The position numbers were made by a program, and so were the translations under genes. From Mycolicibacterium vaccae NBRC 14118 = CIP 105934 (GTDB lineage: Bacteria > Actinomycetota > Actinomycetes > Mycobacteriales > Mycobacteriaceae), in the NCBI RefSeq assembly GCF_001552715.1, contig NZ_BCRS01000012.1:1-61766 (forward strand): a stretch of DNA of 61,766 nt, given 5' to 3'. A model generated the notes under the pieces. It did no database searches. It worked only from the letters and a program-made list of their open reading frames with translations, and was not told the origin of the DNA. This document shows, piece after piece, positions 21,194 through 31,337 of the stretch (position 1 is its first letter; each line of letters begins with the position of its first letter).

Positions 21194-22308
21194 TGCTCGG
21201 ACCGATGGACGAATATCCGGTGCACCAGGTGCCCCAGCCCATCGCGTGGCCGGGCTCCTCGGATCGCAACTTCTACGACCGGTCCTACTTCAACGCTCAC
21301 GACCGCACCGGCGACATCTTCGTCATCACCGGGATCGGCTACTACCCGAATCTCGGGGTCAAAGACGCGTTCATGCTCGTCAGGCGTGGCGACACCCAGA
21401 CCGCGGTGCACCTGTCGGACGCGATCGATCAGGACCGGCTCAACCAGCACGTCGGCAACTACCGCGTCGAGGTCGTCGAACCGCTGCGCAAGCTGCGCAT
21501 CATTCTCGACGAAACCGAAGGCATCGCAGCCGATCTCACCTGGGAAGGGTTGTTCGACGTGGTGCAGGAGCAGCCACACGTCATGCGCCGCGGCACCCGG
21601 GTGACCCTGGACGCGCAACGCTTCGCCCAGGTTGGTTCGTGGAGCGGTCAGCTGGCGGTCGACGGGGTGGATATCGCCGTCGACCCCGCCAGCTGGATCG
21701 GTACCCGCGACAGATCGTGGGGCATCCGGCCCGTCGGCGAGGCCGAACCCGCAGGGCGGCCCGATGATCCGCCGTTCGAGGGCATGTGGTGGCTGTACGT
21801 GCCGATGGCGTTCGACGACTTCGCGCTCGTGATCATCATGCAGGAGGACCCGCACGGGTTCCGCTCGCTCAACGACTGCACGCGCATCTGGAAGGACGGC
21901 CGGATCGAGCAGCTGGGCTGGCCGCGGGTCAAGGTGCACTACCGCTCCGGCACCCGGATACCGACCGGTGCCACGATCGAGGCGACGGCGTTCGACGGCA
22001 GCCCGCTGCGTTTCGACGTGGAGTCCAGGCTGGCGGTGCCGATCCACGTCGGCGGCGGCTACGGCGGCGACTCGGACTGGCTACACGGTGTGTGGAAGGG
22101 CGACAACTTCACCGAGCGCCTGACCTACGACATGAACGACCCCGCGATCATCGGCCGCGCCGCGTTCGGAGTGATCGACCACGTCGGCCGCGCGGTGTGC
22201 CGCGACGCCGACGGCACCGAGCGCGAGGGCTGGGGACTGTTCGAGCACGGCGCGCTGGGCCGGCACGACCCGTCGGGCTTCGCCGACTGGCTCACCGTCG
22301 CTCCCTGA
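21193..22308 (+). CDS. Conserved hypothetical protein, Rv3169-like
   Basis: A 371-residue, beta-rich soluble protein with no signal peptide or membrane helix. Repeated strand-like segments (DIFVITGIGYYPN, WWLYVPMAFDDFALVIIMQED) suggest the two-domain lipocalin-like fold seen in AttH/CrtC-type proteins; that is inference. It matches Rv3169 in size and position. It is translationally coupled to the upstream phosphotransferase through overlapping stop and start codons, which suggests both act on the same small molecule or lipid. No catalytic motif is recognised. Confidence 0.8.
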
Positions 22309-22326
22309 CACCCCAGCCTGCTACCG

Positions 22327-23883
22327 TCACCCGCCGAGATTGCGTTCCAGTAGGTCCTCACTCGAAAGTTCGCGCGTGGAATGCAATTTCGGCGCGGGAG
22401 CGGTATCGGGCGCGGGGGCGCGGCCGAACACCATCGACTCCTCGATGCGGTCGAGCCGGTGGTCGATGGCGTCGAGCACGTAGTTGTGCCGCACGTTCCA
22501 CGGCCGCCGGGTCCCCGACTTCGGCAGCACGTGCGCCGACCGGTGTACGTAGCCGGCATTGATGTTCCACGCCGGCTTCTCGGTCATCGGGGTCGCGCCC
22601 AGGTGCGGGTAAGCGTGGGTGTATCCGTGAGAATCCATGTAGGCCAACAACTTCGCCACCGCACGCGCGGTCAGATCGGCCCGCAGCGTCCAGGACGCGT
22701 TGATGTATCCCACGCACCACGCCATGTTCGGCACGTCTTCGAGCAGGTGCTCCTTGTAGACGAAGCGGTCGGCGGTCCTGACCTCTTCGCCGTCGACACT
22801 GATCGTGACGCCGCCCAGGGCCTGCAGCTGAATTCCGGTGGCGGTGACGATCACGTCCGCATCGAGGCGTTCACCCGACTGCAGCACGATGCCCGTGCCA
22901 TCGACGTGGTCGATCCGGTCGGTGACCACCTCGGCGCGTCCGGTGGCGATGGCGTCGTAGAAGTCCCCGGACAGGATCAGGCACAGCCGTTGATCCCACG
23001 GGTCGTAGGTGGGATTGAAGTGGGTGTCGACCGGATAACCCTCGGGCAGATAGTGTTTGGCGACCGCGCGGATCGCCCGACGGCTGAACCGCGGCGCTTT
23101 GCGCGCGATCCCGTACACGGCCACGATGAACAGGACGTTGTACAGCCAGGCGAGCCGGTATCCCAGCCGGCGGGGCGGCACCTTGCGCAGGAGGTTCACC
23201 ACCGGGTTGATCCGCTGCCCGGACAGCAGATAGGTCGGCGAGCGCTGCAGCATCGTCACGTGGCCGGCCTTCTCGGTCAGCGACGGGATCAGGCTGATCG
23301 CGGTGGCGCCACTGCCGATCACCACGACCCTGCGCCCGCTGTAGTCCAGATCCTCGGGCCACTGCTGCGGATGGACGACCGTGCCGGAGAAGTCCTCCAG
23401 TCCCGGGATGTCCGGGCGGTACGGGTGGTCGTAGTCGTAGTAGCCGGTGGCGAAGAACAGGAACCGGGTCCGGTAGGTGCGCGGCACCCCGTTCTGCTCG
23501 GTCTGCACCTCCCAGGTGTCGGTCTGTGAATCCCAGTTCGCCGAGCTCACCCGGGTGTCGAACCGGATGTGCCGGTCGATCCCGTGCCGGTGCGCGGCCT
23601 CGGTGAGGTAGGTGCGGATGTCCTCACCGTCGGCGACGTTCTCCGGCCTGGCCCACGGCTCCCACGGGAACGACAGGGTGAAGATGTCGCTGTCGGAGCG
23701 GATGCCCGGGTAGCGGTGCAGGTCCCAGGTACCGCCGATGCGCGAACGGCGCTCCAGAACCGTGTAGGTGAGCTGCGGATTCCGCTCCTGGATCCGGTAT
23801 GCGGCACCAATTCCCGAAATGCCTGCGCCGATGATCAGGACGTCGGAGAACTCTGTCTCCGGATAGCGCTGGTCCACTCGCAA
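22327..23883 (-). CDS. EthA-like Baeyer-Villiger flavin monooxygenase
   Basis: A 518-residue FAD/NADPH monooxygenase. The N-terminal FAD motif GAGISG (about residues 19-24) is followed by GGTWDLHRYPGIRSDSD. The Baeyer-Villiger fingerprint FSGTVVHPQQWP (FxGxxxHxxxWP) lies near residue 162, and the second Rossmann motif VIGSGATA follows. The protein strongly resembles mycobacterial EthA, the activator of ethionamide, and related MymA-type enzymes; which paralogue it is cannot be decided here. It likely oxidises ketones, thioamides or lipids. The F420-type gene lies 35 bp upstream on the same strand, so the two may be co-transcribed. Confidence 0.9.
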   Translation of the reverse strand: MRVDQRYPETEFSDVLIIGAGISGIGAAYRIQERNPQLTYTVLERRSRIGGTWDLHRYPGIRSDSDIFTLSFPWEPWARPENVADGEDIRTYLTEAAHRHGIDRHIRFDTRVSSANWDSQTDTWEVQTEQNGVPRTYRTRFLFFATGYYDYDHPYRPDIPGLEDFSGTVVHPQQWPEDLDYSGRRVVVIGSGATAISLIPSLTEKAGHVTMLQRSPTYLLSGQRINPVVNLLRKVPPRRLGYRLAWLYNVLFIVAVYGIARKAPRFSRRAIRAVAKHYLPEGYPVDTHFNPTYDPWDQRLCLILSGDFYDAIATGRAEVVTDRIDHVDGTGIVLQSGERLDADVIVTATGIQLQALGGVTISVDGEEVRTADRFVYKEHLLEDVPNMAWCVGYINASWTLRADLTARAVAKLLAYMDSHGYTHAYPHLGATPMTEKPAWNINAGYVHRSAHVLPKSGTRRPWNVRHNYVLDAIDHRLDRIEESMVFGRAPAPDTAPAPKLHSTRELSSEDLLERNLGG

Positions 23884-23917
23884 CCTCCATTGGTCCGCTC
23901 ACGTACCACCCTAGGAC

Positions 23918-24904
23918 TCAGTCGGCCAGCGCGTCGACGATCCGGGCCAACGAATCCACCTTGATGGGGCCGGGCTGGTAGAGGCAGATGCGGTCCGACA
24001 CGCCGCCCACCCGGTCCTCGATGTGCTTGGCGATCTCGGCGGGGGTGCCGCACGCGGCGATGGTGTGCAGCACGTCGTCGTCGATGAGCCGCCCCATGTC
24101 CTCCCAGCGCCCCTGCTTGGACAGGGCGCGCAGTTCGGGCTGCAGGTCACCCCAGCCGTGCGCGTCGAGCACCGGGCGGTAGGCCGGCGTCGACCCGTAG
24201 AACGCCAGCAGCCGGCGGGTCGCGGTGTGGTCGGGGTCCTCGTCGGCGACCGAGACGATGATCTCGGGCACGACGGCCAGGTCCGAGCGGTCGCGGCCCG
24301 CCGCGGCCAGCCCGGCCTCGACATTGGGCATCGTCACCTCGTGCAGGAAGCGCTTCGAGCCGAACGGCATCACCAGCAGCCCGTCGGCGACCTCGGCGGT
24401 CATCCGGGTCATCTTCGGCCCCAGCGCGCCGACGAAGATCGGCACCGGCGCAAAGCTCGACCTCGGGCTGAAAGTCGGCGTCATCAGCGTGTGGCGGTAG
24501 AACTCACCCTGGAAGTTCAGCCGCTCCCCCGTGCTCCACGCCTCGAAGATCGCCCGCAGCGCCCCGACGAGTTCAGCCATCCGTGCCACCGGGCGGTCGA
24601 ACTCGGCGCCGAACCGCTTCTCGATCTGGGTGCGGATCTGGGTACCCAGGCCCAGGGTGAAGCGTCCGCCGGACAGCAGCTGGTGGTCGACGGCCTGGTG
24701 CGCCAGGTGAATCGGGTTGCGGGGGAAGGCGATCGCGACGTTGGTCATCACGTCCAGGCCGCCGACGGTCGCCGCCATGGTCAGCGGCGTGAACACGTCG
24801 TGCGGCCCCTCGAAGGTGAACACCCCGCTGGCGCCGGCTTCGCGCAGCGCGCGGGCCCTGTCCGTCGCGTCCATCGGCCCGAACAACGCGGTCATCACCT
24901 GCAC
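23918..24904 (-). CDS. F420-dependent LLM-class oxidoreductase
   Basis: A 328-residue luciferase-like TIM-barrel protein of the F420-dependent class abundant in mycobacteria. Seen: the N-terminal [44 protein letters not shown] near the cofactor site, and [21 protein letters not shown]. It resembles the subfamily I know as TIGR03617 (MSMEG_2256-like). The start is ambiguous among GTG 24904, GTG 24898 and ATG 24895. The substrate is unknown. It is divergent from the amine oxidase gene and lies upstream of the EthA-like gene on the same strand. Confidence 0.85.
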   Translation of the reverse strand: MQVMTALFGPMDATDRARALREAGASGVFTFEGPHDVFTPLTMAATVGGLDVMTNVAIAFPRNPIHLAHQAVDHQLLSGGRFTLGLGTQIRTQIEKRFGAEFDRPVARMAELVGALRAIFEAWSTGERLNFQGEFYRHTLMTPTFSPRSSFAPVPIFVGALGPKMTRMTAEVADGLLVMPFGSKRFLHEVTMPNVEAGLAAAGRDRSDLAVVPEIIVSVADEDPDHTATRRLLAFYGSTPAYRPVLDAHGWGDLQPELRALSKQGRWEDMGRLIDDDVLHTIAACGTPAEIAKHIEDRVGGVSDRICLYQPGPIKVDSLARIVDALAD

Positions 24905-24996
24905 AAGGGCCGAGCCTAGTGCGGATCCGGCGCGTTTCACGACACTATGGGTGCGTTTGCGCGCCGAAATCGCGGGATGCGGCAGAGGATGGAGGC

Positions 24997-26340
24997 ATGG
25001 CTGACGTCGTCGTGGTGGGAGCGGGCTTCGCGGGGCTGACCGCGGCGCGGGAACTGACGCGTTTCGGGCACGACGTGGTGGTCGTCGAAGGCCGCGACCG
25101 GGTGGGCGGCAGATCGCACACCGGCACCGTCGCGGGCGTCCCGGTGGACCTCGGCGCGACGTTCGTCGGCCCCACCCAGGACGCGGTGCTGGCGCTGGCC
25201 GACCAGCTGGGCTGCGAACGGACACCCACCTACGGGCGGGGTAAGAACCTGATCCGCTGGCGCGGTTCGGTGCGCTCCTACCGCAGCACGATCCCGCGGT
25301 TGTCGATCATCGAGCTCGTGGACGTGTCGCGGATCCAGTGGCGCTTCGAACGGGTCTGCCGGAGGGTGCCCGTCGAACAGCCGTGGACCTCACCGATCGC
25401 AGGCGACCTCGACGGCGTCTCGCTGGACGGTTGGCTGCGCTCGGTGCACGCCGGCGCGTCCACTCGCGACCTGATGACGATCATGTCGCGGGTGACCTGG
25501 GGCGCGGAGCCCGACGCGGTCTCGATGCTGCATGCGGTGCGCTACGTGAAGGCCGCGGGCGGGCTGAGCCGGATGCTCGACGTCGAGGGCGGCGCCCAGC
25601 AGGAGCGGTTCACGGCGGGCACGCAGCAGATCGCCGAGCGGATGGCCGAGCAGCTCGGCGAGAGCGTGGTGCTCGGCGAGCCGGTGCGCCGGATCTCCCG
25701 GGGCGCCGACCGCACGCTGACCGTCACCACCGACCGCGCCGAGTACGTGGGCGCGGCGGTCGTCGTCGCCGTCCCGCCCGAGCACCGCGCGACCATCGAG
25801 TTCGATCCGCCCCTGCCCGCGGGCTACGGCGAGCTCAGCAGGCACTGGCCACAGGGCCATCTGAGCAAGGCCTACGCGGCCTATGAGACCCCGTTCTGGC
25901 GCAAGGCCGGCTGCTCCGGGGAGGCGCTGTCCGACGAGGGGCCGGTGTTCATCACGTTCGACTGCAGCCCGGGCGACGACGGACCCGGCATCCTGTTGGG
26001 GTTCACCGATGCGCGCACATTCGACCCGCTCCCCGACGAGCAGCGCCGCGAGGTCGCGCTGGCCGGGTTCACCGCGTTGTTCGGGCAAGCCGCGGCACGC
26101 CCGCTCGACTACCTCGACCATCGTTGGGGCGTCGAGGCTTTCGCCCCGGGCGGACCGACCGCGGCGGTCCCGCCGGGGGCGTGGACCGCGCACGGCCGAT
26201 GGCTGCGCGCCCCGGTCGACGGCATCTTCTGGGCGGGCACGGAGACCGCCGACCGCTGGACCGGGTTCCTCGACGGCGCGGTGCGGTCGGGGCTGCGCGC
26301 GGCCGCCGACGCGCATCAGGAGCTGGCGCGCCGGCCCTGA
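24997..26340 (+). CDS. aofH: Flavin amine oxidase, AofH/Rv3170-like
   Basis: A 447-residue monoamine-oxidase-type flavoprotein. The FAD motif [12 protein letters not shown] (residues about 8-19) ends in EGRDRVGGR. The C-terminal FAD-contact region [33 protein letters not shown] is intact. It oxidises an amine to an imine or aldehyde with release of H2O2; the true substrate in mycobacteria is uncertain. It is highly similar to Rv3170 over the whole length. The start at 24997 follows AGAGGA by 7 bp. Its end overlaps the convergent hydrolase gene by 25 bp, as in the tuberculosis arrangement. Confidence 0.9.
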   Translation: MADVVVVGAGFAGLTAARELTRFGHDVVVVEGRDRVGGRSHTGTVAGVPVDLGATFVGPTQDAVLALADQLGCERTPTYGRGKNLIRWRGSVRSYRSTIPRLSIIELVDVSRIQWRFERVCRRVPVEQPWTSPIAGDLDGVSLDGWLRSVHAGASTRDLMTIMSRVTWGAEPDAVSMLHAVRYVKAAGGLSRMLDVEGGAQQERFTAGTQQIAERMAEQLGESVVLGEPVRRISRGADRTLTVTTDRAEYVGAAVVVAVPPEHRATIEFDPPLPAGYGELSRHWPQGHLSKAYAAYETPFWRKAGCSGEALSDEGPVFITFDCSPGDDGPGILLGFTDARTFDPLPDEQRREVALAGFTALFGQAAARPLDYLDHRWGVEAFAPGGPTAAVPPGAWTAHGRWLRAPVDGIFWAGTETADRWTGFLDGAVRSGLRAAADAHQELARRP

Positions 26341-27332
26341 TCGTCGGACGCCGCGGTGCCTGTCGCCTCGCTCGCCCGGGAACTGTCCCGGACCGACCCG
26401 ATCAGCCAGCGCAGATGCTCGTTGACCTCGTCGGGCCGTTCCAGAATCGCGCAGTGTCCGCCCGGCAGCTCGACGAATCGCGCCAGGTTCGGCGCGGTGG
26501 CTGCGATCCGGCGGGCCGACGCCATCGGCAGCAGCCGGTCCTTGGTGCTGCCGATCACCAGTGTCGGCACCGTCAGGTTGGACAGCGCGATGTGCCGGGG
26601 CCCGAGGTGGTCGACGAGCACCCGCGCCCACCCGCCGCGCCCGGCCGGTGAGGTGGAGTTGAACAGGTCGTAGACGAAGTCGGCGACCGCCGGGTCGGCG
26701 TCGCGGCCGACGGCCAGGGACGCGACGAACCGGCGGTTGGGCCGGTGCACGGCCCGGTTCAGCGGCACCCCGGCGAACCGGCGCAGCACCGATCCGGCCG
26801 CCCGCACGCGGGCTTCGGCCAGCGCCGGCGGGACCGGCAACAGGTTGACGTTGCGAAGCAGGTCGCCGGTGGTGGTGTTGATCAGCGCGACCGCGTCGGC
26901 GCGTTGCTCGACGCGGTGCGGCAGCCGTTCGGACCACGACGAGATCGCGATGCCACCCATCGAGTGGCCGGCGATCACCGCGCGTTCGCCGGGGGCCAGC
27001 GTGGCCTCCAGCACGGCGTCGAGGTCGGCGGCCAGGTAGTCCAGGCTGTAGCCGCCGCGCAGCGGCGGGATCGAGCTGCGGCCGTGGCCGCGGTGATCGA
27101 AGGCGATCACCCGGTGGTCGCGGGCCAGGTCGGCGATCTGACAGGCCCACACCCGCAGCGCGCAGGTGATGCCGTGCGCGAGCACGATCGGGTAGCCGTC
27201 CTCGGGGCCGAAGACCTCTGCGTGCAGCCGGACGCCGTCGCGGGAGCGGACGTCGACGATGCGTCCCGACGCCAGTGCCTGCGCGGGGGCGAATCCCCGG
27301 CCCCGGGCCGGGGTGCTGGTTCCTCGTGCCAT
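26316..27332 (-). CDS. hpx: Alpha/beta hydrolase, Hpx/Rv3171c-like
   Basis: A 338-residue alpha/beta hydrolase matching Rv3171c, annotated there as non-heme haloperoxidase Hpx. The catalytic triad is visible: Ser124 in GHSMGG, Asp265 in STKDRLLP and His293 in GGHCAI. The oxyanion-hole motif is LAHGITC. Haloperoxidase activity in this family is usually an esterase side activity, so a generic hydrolase role is as likely. The last 30 residues are Ser/Ala/Arg-rich and overlap aofH antisense. It is divergent from fadB4 across a 121-bp region with two inverted repeats. Confidence 0.88.
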   Translation of the reverse strand: MARGTSTPARGRGFAPAQALASGRIVDVRSRDGVRLHAEVFGPEDGYPIVLAHGITCALRVWACQIADLARDHRVIAFDHRGHGRSSIPPLRGGYSLDYLAADLDAVLEATLAPGERAVIAGHSMGGIAISSWSERLPHRVEQRADAVALINTTTGDLLRNVNLLPVPPALAEARVRAAGSVLRRFAGVPLNRAVHRPNRRFVASLAVGRDADPAVADFVYDLFNSTSPAGRGGWARVLVDHLGPRHIALSNLTVPTLVIGSTKDRLLPMASARRIAATAPNLARFVELPGGHCAILERPDEVNEHLRWLIGSVRDSSRASEATGTAASDDQGRRASS

Positions 27333-27362
27333 GCGCTGCTCCTGTGTTTCCGGCGACTTTGC

Positions 27363-27383
27363 CCGGTACGGGACTGTACCCGG
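27363..27383. promoter_or_regulatory. Inverted repeat, possible operator
   Basis: CCGGTAC and GTACCCGG flank GGGACT; the core GGTAC (27365-27369) and GTACC (27376-27380) are perfect complements. It lies 31 bp upstream of the hpx-like start and 70 bp upstream of fadB4. The spacing of about one helical turn between half-sites suits a dimeric regulator. No matching regulator gene is assigned. Confidence 0.4.
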
Positions 27384-27423
27384 TGGAGACCGGCGGTGAG
27401 CCGACCAACCGCGGGTGAGTTAA

Positions 27424-27441
27424 ATGGTCTGCGACGACCAT
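27424..27441. promoter_or_regulatory. Inverted repeat before fadB4, possible operator
   Basis: ATGGTC (27424-27429) and GACCAT (27436-27441) are perfect complements with a 6-bp spacer. The site ends just before the AGGAGG ribosome binding site of fadB4 (27443-27448). Its position suits a repressor that blocks transcription, or an RNA hairpin over the leader. TetR-family regulators of fatty-acid genes are the usual candidates. Confidence 0.45.
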
Positions 27442-27453
27442 CAGGAGGCCGGA

Positions 27454-28428
27454 ATGCGCGCGATACAGATTGCCGAACTGGAGGGCCCGCAGGCGGCCCG
27501 CCTCGTGGAGATCGACGAGCCCACCGCCGCCGACGGCGCGGTGCTGGTCGACGTGTACGCCGCGGGGGTGGCGTTCCCCGACGCGCTGCAGTCCCGCGGG
27601 CTCTATCAGTACAAACCCCAGATGCCCTACACGCCGGGCGCGGAGGTGGCCGGGGTGGTGCGTAGCGCACCCACCGGCGCGCACGTGCAGCCCGGCGACC
27701 GGGTGGCCGGGCTGACGATGTTGTGCGGCGCAATGGCCGAAGTCGTTGCACTGCAACCGGAACGGGTGTTCAAGTTGCCGGATACGCTGTCCTTCGAGGC
27801 TGGCGCAGGCATCCTGTTCAACGATCTGACGGTGCATTTCGCGTTGCGGACCCGGGGCCGTCTGCAGCCCGGCGACACGGTGCTGGTGCACGGGGCGGCC
27901 GGCGGCATCGGGACCTCGGCGCTGCGGCTCGCGCCGGCTTTCGGCGCCTCCCGCACCATCGCGGTGGTCAGCACCGAGGACAAGGCCGAGGTGGCCCGTG
28001 CCGCAGGCGCGTCCGACGTGGTGCTCGCCGACGGGTTCAAGGACGCGGTCAAAGAACTCACCGGCGGGCGCGGGGTCGACATCGTGGTCGATCCGGTCGG
28101 CGGCGACCGGTTCACCGATTCACTGCGCTCCCTGGCACCCGGCGGCCGGCTGCTGGTCGTCGGGTTCACTGGTGGCGAGATCCCGACGGTCAAGGTGAAC
28201 CGGCTGCTGCTCAACAACGTCGACGCCGTCGGGGTGGGCTGGGGAGCGTGGACAATGACCCACCCCGGCTATCTGCAGGAGCAGTGGGCCGAGCTGGAGC
28301 CGTTGCTGGCCTCGGGCGCGGTGCCGGCGCCCACCCCGGTCGTCTATCCGCTGGAGCGGGCCGCCGACGCGATCGCGTCTCTGGAGGACCGCTCGGCCAG
28401 GGGCAAGGTCGTCGTTCTTGTCCGATGA
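27454..28428 (+). CDS. fadB4: Zinc-free quinone-oxidoreductase-type MDR, FadB4-like
   Basis: A 324-residue NAD(P)H-dependent medium-chain reductase. The nucleotide-binding motif VHGAAGGIGTSALRLA lies near residue 146, and the active-site stretch AGVAFPDALQSRG lacks zinc ligands. It is nearly collinear with Rv3141, named FadB4, which despite the name belongs to the quinone oxidoreductase group. The start at 27454 follows AGGAGG by 5 bp; an earlier in-frame ATG lies within the inverted repeat. The final codons and the TGA lie in the first unit of a 16-bp tandem repeat. In M. tuberculosis this gene is near nuo but on the other side, so local order has changed. Confidence 0.9.
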   Translation: MRAIQIAELEGPQAARLVEIDEPTAADGAVLVDVYAAGVAFPDALQSRGLYQYKPQMPYTPGAEVAGVVRSAPTGAHVQPGDRVAGLTMLCGAMAEVVALQPERVFKLPDTLSFEAGAGILFNDLTVHFALRTRGRLQPGDTVLVHGAAGGIGTSALRLAPAFGASRTIAVVSTEDKAEVARAAGASDVVLADGFKDAVKELTGGRGVDIVVDPVGGDRFTDSLRSLAPGGRLLVVGFTGGEIPTVKVNRLLLNNVDAVGVGWGAWTMTHPGYLQEQWAELEPLLASGAVPAPTPVVYPLERAADAIASLEDRSARGKVVVLVR

Positions 28429-28494
28429 GGCTCTTGTCCGATGAGGTTGTTGTCCGATGAGGTCGTTATCCGATGAGGTCGTTATCCGATGAGG
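28415..28494 (+). repeat. Five-copy tandem repeat, 16-bp period
   Basis: TCCGATGAGG occurs at 28421, 28437, 28453, 28469 and 28485, exactly every 16 bp, separated by 6-bp linkers (ctcttg, ttgttg, tcgtta, tcgtta). The array begins with the last codons and stop of fadB4, so it looks like expansion of the gene end. It lies 70 bp upstream of the LuxR-type regulator. Confidence 0.95.
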
Positions 28495-28565
28495 CCGCGA
28501 TCCGGGAAGTGACCCGCCGGTAACCAAATGCGCCCGAAGTGGTGCGCCGGTCTTTGCCCGCTGCG

Positions 28566-31337
28566 ATGATGGAGCTCGTGTCCCGCGCTGGAGAGCGACC
28601 AGTCGACGATCCGCGCGTTGCTGGATTCCTGGTCACCGCGGCGTCTGCGCCGACCGCGCTGGTCATCGAGGGCGACGCCGGCATCGGTAAGACCACGCTG
28701 TGGCTGCGTCAGCTCGAGCTGGCCGGCGAGCGGGGTTTCCGGGTGCTCACGGCCCGGGTGGGCCAGGCCGAATCGGTGATGGCGTTCGCCGCGCTGGCCG
28801 ACCTGCTCGGCGATGTCGAGGACGACTGCTTCGCGTCGTTGCCCGCATTACAGAAGCTGGCGCTGGACCGGGTGTTGCTGCGCGCAGGCAACGACGGTCC
28901 GCCCACCGATCAGCGCACGGTGGCCGCGGGTTTCGTGTCGGTGCTGCACACTCTGGCCGAGCGGTCCCCGGTGTTGATCGCGATCGACGACGCCCAGTGG
29001 CTGGACCGGTCGAGCCGCGCGGCCGTCGAGTTCGCGGTGCGCCGGCTGCGGGGACCGTTCGGCGTGCTGGTGACCGAGCGGTGCGCCCCGGGTGAGGGCA
29101 CGACCGCGGGCTGGCTGAGGCTGGAGCGCCCCGACGGACTTCAGCGCGTGTCGGTGCGGCCGATGACCACGGGCCAGCTGCACTCGCTGATCTCCGAGCG
29201 CCTCGGCCGCACCCTGGCCCGTCCGTCGGTGCTCCGCATCGCCGAGGTCTCGGGCGGCAACCCGTTTTTCGCCCTCGAACTGGCGCACTCCATCAGTGAC
29301 GGCCCGACCGCGGGCGAAGCATCGCTACCTGCCACCCTGACCGAGGTGGTGCGCCGCCGGATCGGGATGCTCGACGATTCGACCCGCTCGCTGCTGCTCA
29401 GCGTCGCGTGCGTGGCCGCTCCCACCGTGGACCTGTTGGCGCGCGCCCACGCCTCGACAGCCGCCGAGGTGGCCGCCCGACTGGAGACGGTGGAGTCCAC
29501 CGGCATCGTCACCGTGGACGGGAACCGGGTGCGGTTCACCCACCCGCTGCTGGCCAGCGGCGTGTACACCGACGCCGGGCCGACCGCGCGCCGCGCGATG
29601 CACCGCACGATGGGCGCGCTGGAGACCCAGCCGGAGCTCAAGGCCCGGCATCTGGCCCTGGCCTCGGCCAGCGGCGACGAGGAGATCTTCACCGCGCTGG
29701 ACCAGGCCGCCGACTCGGCCCGCGCCCGGGGTGCGCCGGCCGCGGCCGCCGAGCTGGTCGGCCTGGCGATCGGGCTGGGCGGCGACAACCCGTTGCGCCG
29801 CATGAAATCTGCGGAGAACCACTTCCTGGCCGGCGACACCGCCAAAGCCGCCGCCGTGCTGGGCCAGGTCGACTCGATGGAGCCGGCGATCCTGCGGGCG
29901 CTGGCGTCGAGCCTGCTGGCCACGGTCCGGATGTACGAGAACGAACACACCGAGGCGGTCGCGCTGCTGCGCGGCGCACTCGACGACGGTGCGGGAAACG
30001 TCCCGGTGCTGGTGCAGGTGCTGTTGCGACTTTCCTTCGCACTCAACAGCATCGGCGAACTCGACGACGCGCGCCGGCACGTCCGCGACGCCGTCAAGCT
30101 CGCCGAGGAGCTCGGAATTCCCGGCATCATCAGCGCGGCGCTGGCCTGGTCGGTGCACGTGAAGTTCCAATGCGGCGACGGTCTCGACGAGCCGTCCCTG
30201 CAGCGCGCGTTGGAACTCTACGACCCCGCCTTCGACGTGCCGATCATCTTCCGGGCGCCGTTCGTGCACGCGTTGGCGATGTCGTGGACCGGCAGGCTCG
30301 AGCAGGCGCACCACGAGCTGACCGAGGTGCGCGCGGTGTGCGTCGAGCGCGGCGCCGAGAGCGACATGATGGCGATCGCCGGGTTCCTCGCGATCAACCA
30401 CCTGTGGTGGGGTCAGCTCGCGGCCGCCGAAGCCGAGGCGGCCGAGGCCGTGGAACGCGCCGAACAACTCGGCGGCGACGACGTGCTGATCATCCCGATG
30501 ACCGTGCGCAGCGCGCTGGCCGCCTACGCCGGCCGCGTCGACGACGCCCGCACCGACGCCCGCTGGGTGCTCGGTGCGATTGCCAACCGGCAGGCCTCCC
30601 ACATCGCCGACTGGCCGGGAATGACGTTGTGCTTCCTGGAGGAGTCGCTCGGAAATCACCGGGAGGCGCTGGAGGCCCTCGATGTGAAGTTCCTCGACAC
30701 CGATCAGATGCCTGCCACCGAAATGATGTACGCGTGGCACCTGCCCGACGTGATCGAGGCGATGGTAGGCGTGGGACGGCTGGACGAGGCCGAATACCTC
30801 ACCGGCGCACTGGAACAGAACGGCCTCGAGCACCGCCGGCCCTGGATGCGCGCAGTGGGGGCGCGGTGTCGCGCGATGCTGCTGGCCGCCCGCGGCGAGG
30901 TGGCGGCCGCCGAACAGTCCGCGCACCGCGCGATGGCCGAGCACGAAAGCCTCCCGATGCCGTTCGAGACGGCGAGAACCCAGCTTCTGCTCGGCCAGCT
31001 GCAGCGCCGGCTGCGCCAGAAGCAGTCTGCGGCCACGAATCTGAACCAGGCGCTGCGGACCTTCCAGGCGTTGGGCACCCCGCTGTGGGCGCAGCGGGCG
31101 CAGGCCGAACTGGCACGCGCAGTGGTGGCCCCGGCCGAGGATCTGAGCCAGTTGACGCCGTCGGAGCAGCGGGTCGCCGAGATGGCGGCCGCCGGGGCGA
31201 CCAACAAGGACATCGCCGCGGCGATGTTCATCAGCGCCAAGACCGTCGAGCACAACCTCACCAGGATCTACCGCAAGCTGGGCATCAGCTCGCGTGCCGA
31301 GTTGGGCCGACGGATCGATCGGGCCGGCGGGACCTAG
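28566..31337 (+). CDS. Large LuxR/LAL-type ATPase regulator
   Basis: A 923-residue transcription regulator of the LAL/MalT-like class. The Walker A motif GDAGIGKTT lies near residue 36 and Walker B VLIAIDDAQW near residue 140. A long helical repeat (TPR-like) region spans about 350-840. A C-terminal LuxR helix-turn-helix, LTPSEQRVAEMAAAGATNKDIAAAMFISAKTVEHNL..., occupies the last 60 residues. The start is uncertain: ATG 28566 or 28569, or GTG 28578 with a nearby GGAG; the frame is open to 28539. It converges on the SDR gene with a 4-bp overlap. It may control the neighbouring SDR-monooxygenase pair, but nothing shows this directly. Confidence 0.88.
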   Translation: MMELVSRAGERPVDDPRVAGFLVTAASAPTALVIEGDAGIGKTTLWLRQLELAGERGFRVLTARVGQAESVMAFAALADLLGDVEDDCFASLPALQKLALDRVLLRAGNDGPPTDQRTVAAGFVSVLHTLAERSPVLIAIDDAQWLDRSSRAAVEFAVRRLRGPFGVLVTERCAPGEGTTAGWLRLERPDGLQRVSVRPMTTGQLHSLISERLGRTLARPSVLRIAEVSGGNPFFALELAHSISDGPTAGEASLPATLTEVVRRRIGMLDDSTRSLLLSVACVAAPTVDLLARAHASTAAEVAARLETVESTGIVTVDGNRVRFTHPLLASGVYTDAGPTARRAMHRTMGALETQPELKARHLALASASGDEEIFTALDQAADSARARGAPAAAAELVGLAIGLGGDNPLRRMKSAENHFLAGDTAKAAAVLGQVDSMEPAILRALASSLLATVRMYENEHTEAVALLRGALDDGAGNVPVLVQVLLRLSFALNSIGELDDARRHVRDAVKLAEELGIPGIISAALAWSVHVKFQCGDGLDEPSLQRALELYDPAFDVPIIFRAPFVHALAMSWTGRLEQAHHELTEVRAVCVERGAESDMMAIAGFLAINHLWWGQLAAAEAEAAEAVERAEQLGGDDVLIIPMTVRSALAAYAGRVDDARTDARWVLGAIANRQASHIADWPGMTLCFLEESLGNHREALEALDVKFLDTDQMPATEMMYAWHLPDVIEAMVGVGRLDEAEYLTGALEQNGLEHRRPWMRAVGARCRAMLLAARGEVAAAEQSAHRAMAEHESLPMPFETARTQLLLGQLQRRLRQKQSAATNLNQALRTFQALGTPLWAQRAQAELARAVVAPAEDLSQLTPSEQRVAEMAAAGATNKDIAAAMFISAKTVEHNLTRIYRKLGISSRAELGRRIDRAGGT

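Noticed and set aside
25390..27891. Long minus-strand frame (833 codons) spanning aofH, hpx and fadB4
   Set aside because: It crosses three well-supported genes in a non-homologous frame with low-complexity translation.
28415..28494. CRISPR array
   Set aside because: Units are only 16 bp with 6-bp variable parts and there are no spacers or cas genes, so it is a simple tandem repeat.
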